Part shown: positions 61,445 to 64,000 of the stretch, piece by piece | Position numbering within the stretch: position 1 is the stretch's first letter | How the letters are laid out: every line of letters starts with the position of its first letter | NCBI GenBank assembly: GCA_965237725.1 | Contig: OZ250151.1 | Location: 1,364,001-1,428,000, forward strand | DNA length: 64,000 nucleotides | Source of the DNA: G965237725 sp965237725 | Lineage (GTDB): Bacteria > Pseudomonadota > Gammaproteobacteria > Arenicellales > Poriferihabitantaceae | Direction: 5' to 3' | The notes under the pieces: model-generated | Databases searched by the model: none | The model's input: only the letters and a program-made list of their open reading frames with translations | What the model was told of the DNA's origin: nothing | Position numbers and translations under genes: made by a program

Positions 61445-63373
61445 CTAGCACGCTTTTAATCTTTCTTCAAAATACTCGATACTTTTTGCCTGGAGATTAA
61501 TTTTTTCGAAATCATTTTTTTGAACTTTATTTATAAATTCAGCATAAGTTGTACAAGCGGCTTGAATATCTTCTTGATGAATTAGAAAGTGAATATAGGT
61601 TACCCAGGAAGACGCAGCGTTTTTACGCCGACTTATAATTTTTTTGAAAGTTTGTTCCGCTTTAACAATGTCTTTTTCAACTAAGGCGTAGTAGTTCGCT
61701 GCGGTAGTCATAAGGTTTACATTGCCAGAATCCAGGGCAATCTGAAACAAACGCTCCGCATCGCTTCTGGGTATCTGGCATTGTTCGTCGGCAAGGCATT
61801 GCATAAACCCCTGTAGAGCAGCTTTGCTTGGCGCCATAAACGGGTATTTTCTGAGTTTATCAATGGCTGAATTGATCCATGTATTTTCGTATTCGATGTT
61901 TGGGTGTTCGCTGAGTAACACCATTAGTAAATCGGGGGCGATTGTATAATGATCATTTTGAATCGATCGGGTAATTATGTTACGTCCTATAGTCTCCCAG
62001 CCTGATGCGCCTTCCATAGCAGAGATATAATATAGTTTTCCTAAATTAAACGTAGCTGCCGCAGAATTTGGTCTATTTTCTGCTTCGTATTTTGCATGTA
62101 CATAATCATTGGACCAGATATTTGATCTTTCGTATAACACAAATGAATAAGCACAAAAAAGCCCCGCACATAGCAAAAAGAAAGCGGTGGATTTTCTATT
62201 TAGTGCCTCCGCTACAATGACAACTAACCCCAACAAAATCCCAAAGCTTGCCAAATAATTCCGATGTTCATGCACTAACTCCAGGGGAATAATGGTCGAC
62301 TCTAAACTATGGGACACAAAAAACCACAAGACGCCCAATGTAAACAAGGGCATTTTTTTGATCAGAATTAACGCACCAAGCATTAGCCCTGAAAGGGTTA
62401 GAATGGAATAGAACGTCGAAATTGGTGAGAACAACCCTTTCGACAAACCGAAATCGTCGTGCCACAAACTCAATTGACTATTTGACGGAACTAGAATCTG
62501 GTAGATATAGAATACCAGGGCCCGAAACTGAGTGAATATCCTTTCATCCAGGGAAAAAAACCGGCCGTTGTATCCGGAAACTATCCAGTTGGGTTGATGC
62601 CAGAATTTGTAACCAATCAAAACGACGGCAATTGCAATGCCCACGGCAAATAGACCGATAATTAATTTGTCTTTTTGATTATTGGTTTGGAACTTAAAAA
62701 TCGCAACTTCCAGAATTAATGCATATACAGGAAGTAGAATGGCATTTTCCTTACATTTAAAGCCTAGAAGCATAAATGCCCCCAGCCCAATGAAAATATA
62801 AATAAGCCGTCGAGCGCTGGTGTGGGTACTGTTCCGAATAACCACGTATAACAACAGTCCATAAATAATAAAAAAAGATGACAGAAGCGCCATTCTCTGA
62901 CTAACATACAATACCGGTACAAGATTAATCGGATGGACCAACCACAATCCTGTAGCAACCAATGGAATAAATTGCCTTAGATTGCTCTGAGATGAAGTTG
63001 AAAGTACGTTGTTGGATTGAACTATCAAACGACGCGCAAAAAAGAATAAGCCCGCCCCGTTTGCGCAATGAATAATTAAATTGACAAATTTAAACCACCA
63101 TACCGAGTCACCAAAAAAATAGTAGTTGAAGGCGAAACTCAACATGCTCAGCTCACGGCCGCCAGCAGCAAAAGAGTTCGCTGCCTGGGATAATGCATAA
63201 ATTGTTATTTCATTAATTTTGATAAATGGATTATTTTCTATTACATGAGCATCATCGAATCCCAATCCGCCGCTTAGCCCAGCAGAATACAAAATCACGG
63301 TTATGGCAAGGCAAACCAGCATTAACATAATGATGGTCGACTTGGAAAATCCCTGGGCGATACGTGTGGCCAT
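61445..63373 (-). CDS. TMTC-like membrane glycosyltransferase, candidate pilin glycosylation protein
   Basis: A 642-residue protein with about eleven membrane helices in residues 15-420. It carries the TMTC/PMT-like loop GGLGFDDAHVIENNPFIKIN followed by GGRELSMLSFAFNYYFFG and VNLIIHCANGAGLFFFARRL. The C-terminal ~200 residues are soluble alpha-helical repeats (ASWVTYIHFLIHQEDIQAACTTYAEF). Proteins of this kind transfer sugars, and those coded beside pilA can glycosylate pilin. Its position between pilR and pilA fits this role, which is inference. It shares the pilA strand, beyond a terminator. Confidence 0.75.
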   Translation of the reverse strand: MATRIAQGFSKSTIIMLMLVCLAITVILYSAGLSGGLGFDDAHVIENNPFIKINEITIYALSQAANSFAAGGRELSMLSFAFNYYFFGDSVWWFKFVNLIIHCANGAGLFFFARRLIVQSNNVLSTSSQSNLRQFIPLVATGLWLVHPINLVPVLYVSQRMALLSSFFIIYGLLLYVVIRNSTHTSARRLIYIFIGLGAFMLLGFKCKENAILLPVYALILEVAIFKFQTNNQKDKLIIGLFAVGIAIAVVLIGYKFWHQPNWIVSGYNGRFFSLDERIFTQFRALVFYIYQILVPSNSQLSLWHDDFGLSKGLFSPISTFYSILTLSGLMLGALILIKKMPLFTLGVLWFFVSHSLESTIIPLELVHEHRNYLASFGILLGLVVIVAEALNRKSTAFFLLCAGLFCAYSFVLYERSNIWSNDYVHAKYEAENRPNSAAATFNLGKLYYISAMEGASGWETIGRNIITRSIQNDHYTIAPDLLMVLLSEHPNIEYENTWINSAIDKLRKYPFMAPSKAALQGFMQCLADEQCQIPRSDAERLFQIALDSGNVNLMTTAANYYALVEKDIVKAEQTFKKIISRRKNAASSWVTYIHFLIHQEDIQAACTTYAEFINKVQKNDFEKINLQAKSIEYFEERLKAC

Positions 63374-63412
63374 TTCAACTAAAGGTAATTTTAATTTAAG
63401 GGGATTTTAAGC

Positions 63413-63444
63413 AAAAAAAACCCCCGCTGCCTAAGCAGCGAGGG
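63413..63444 (-). terminator. Rho-independent terminator of pilA
   Basis: A stem of ten pairs (CCCTCGCTGC/GCAGCGGGGG on the reverse strand, one G-U pair) with a 4 nt TTAG loop, followed by eight U residues from the A-tract 63413-63420. It lies about 48 bp past the pilA stop and should separate the abundant pilA transcript from the downstream glycosyltransferase gene. Confidence 0.88.
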
Positions 63445-63491
63445 TCGATAGCTATTAAATTTGGCGCTTAAACTTTTTTTCTTTATGTGTT

Positions 63492-63971
63492 TTATTCGTC
63501 GTTTGGCCAATATTGAGAAGGCGTGCCGTTAACAGCAGGTGCACTGATCCTCCAATTCACCCGTTGGCTCGTCGCCGTTCCAACAAAAGTCAATATTGTC
63601 CCAGTAGCAAGACCCAGATCAGTGGACGTTTGAAGTTGGCATGAAACAGTAGATACCGTGTTTGCAAGTCCAAGACCGACATCACCAGCAACATCAATGC
63701 TCTCAACATAGTCGCCATCGAAGTCGGTTGTGGTATTTGATGTTCTTGGCAAGTCCTCTAGACCGCCAGGTAAATTACCTGTTTCACTATATACAAGTGA
63801 CGTGTCGGTTTTGATAGGTGAATACAATGAAGCGCATTCTGCAACACGAGCCCTAATCGTGTATTCACGATAGGCGGGTACCGCAATGGATGCCAAAATA
63901 CCAATGATCGTTATTACAATCATCAATTCGATCAGGGTAAAACCACCCTGTTTTTTGTTTTCAGTTTTCAT
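63492..63971 (-). CDS. pilA: Type IV pilin major subunit PilA
   Basis: A 159-residue type IVa prepilin. Leader MKTENKKQGG, then the cleaved and N-methylated FTLIELMIVITIIGILASIAVPAYREY with Glu5. The globular part has two Cys, in AECASLYSP and VSCQLQ, which may form a disulfide, and ends in QYWPNDE. It is assembled into pili for twitching, attachment and DNA uptake. The short leader with GG before F is typical. It is regulated by PilSR, encoded upstream in the window. Confidence 0.93.
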   Translation of the reverse strand: MKTENKKQGGFTLIELMIVITIIGILASIAVPAYREYTIRARVAECASLYSPIKTDTSLVYSETGNLPGGLEDLPRTSNTTTDFDGDYVESIDVAGDVGLGLANTVSTVSCQLQTSTDLGLATGTILTFVGTATSQRVNWRISAPAVNGTPSQYWPNDE

Positions 63972-64000
63972 GATTTTTAGCCTCGAGAGCTTGGTTATTA

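Overview
The window looks like chromosomal DNA of a free-living, aerobic, probably marine gammaproteobacterium. The evidence is the gammaproteobacterial form of several housekeeping genes: fabA-fabB, Coq7-type ubiquinone hydroxylase, apaG, BepA-like protease, pilS-pilR-pilA and rplM-rpsI. No phage genes, transposase, rRNA, tRNA or CRISPR array were found. The organism cannot be named from the sequence.

Layout. 1-8.5 kb: methylated-amine and small-molecule catabolism. It holds a dimethylglycine/sarcosine dehydrogenase-like flavoprotein (cut by the window edge), a non-pyrrolysine MttB-family methyltransferase with a divergent GcvA-type LysR regulator, an aldehyde dehydrogenase, an alpha/beta hydrolase, a luciferase-like monooxygenase and a flavin reductase fused to a degenerate Nudix-like domain. 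8.6-9.5 kb: rplM-rpsI. 9.7-10.05 kb: a gene-free array of short-loop hairpins. 10.06-16.1 kb: an operon of TRAP transporter (dctP, dctQ, dctM), amidase, small membrane protein and a frameshifted 2-hydroxyacid dehydrogenase, ended by a strong terminator. 16.3-20.4 kb: glycolate oxidase glcDEF plus a thioredoxin-like [2Fe-2S] ferredoxin. 20.5-27.5 kb: coq7, a choline-sulfatase, an M81 peptidase, an RND/MMPL exporter and a LolA-like protein. A miniature transposable element sits between the last two. 27.6-31.2 kb: heme A synthase, fabB and fabA.

31.6-38 kb: a lysine/alanine-repeat histone-like gene, then a complete aldehyde:ferredoxin oxidoreductase (AOR) operon. The operon contains a polyferredoxin, the catalytic subunit, an FAD/NAD reductase, two MoaD-like proteins around an unrecognised 100-residue protein, and moaA. 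38-41.8 kb: apaG, a folK-folP fusion, argE and a MOSC protein. 41.9-49.6 kb: a probable surface-polymer modification cluster with an SGNH hydrolase, a polytopic GT-C-like protein, two tandem sulfatase-fold membrane proteins carrying gene-conversion tracts, a large methyltransferase and a small DPGTGS-motif protein. 49.8-52.7 kb: an orphan CbbQ-type AAA+ ATPase, rpiA, a putative lipoprotein and a sulfurtransferase. 53-56.7 kb: a BepA-like protease, then soxX-Y-Z-A. This SoxY lacks the C-terminal substrate-binding cysteine and no soxB is present. 56.7-64 kb: a BioC-like protein with a poor SAM motif, comF, a second copy of the miniature element, pilS, pilR, a TMTC/pilin-glycosylation-like membrane protein and pilA.

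Taken together, choline-O-sulfate could be cut to choline and, via betaine made elsewhere, demethylated by the MttB-like and dimethylglycine dehydrogenase-like enzymes. Glycolate and 2-oxo or hydroxy acids would be imported and oxidised. Aldehydes could be oxidised by both NAD-dependent and W/Mo-dependent enzymes. The strongest unusual items are the pair of miniature elements abutting gene starts, the Cys-less SoxY, the AOR operon with its undescribed small protein, and the converted sulfatase pair.
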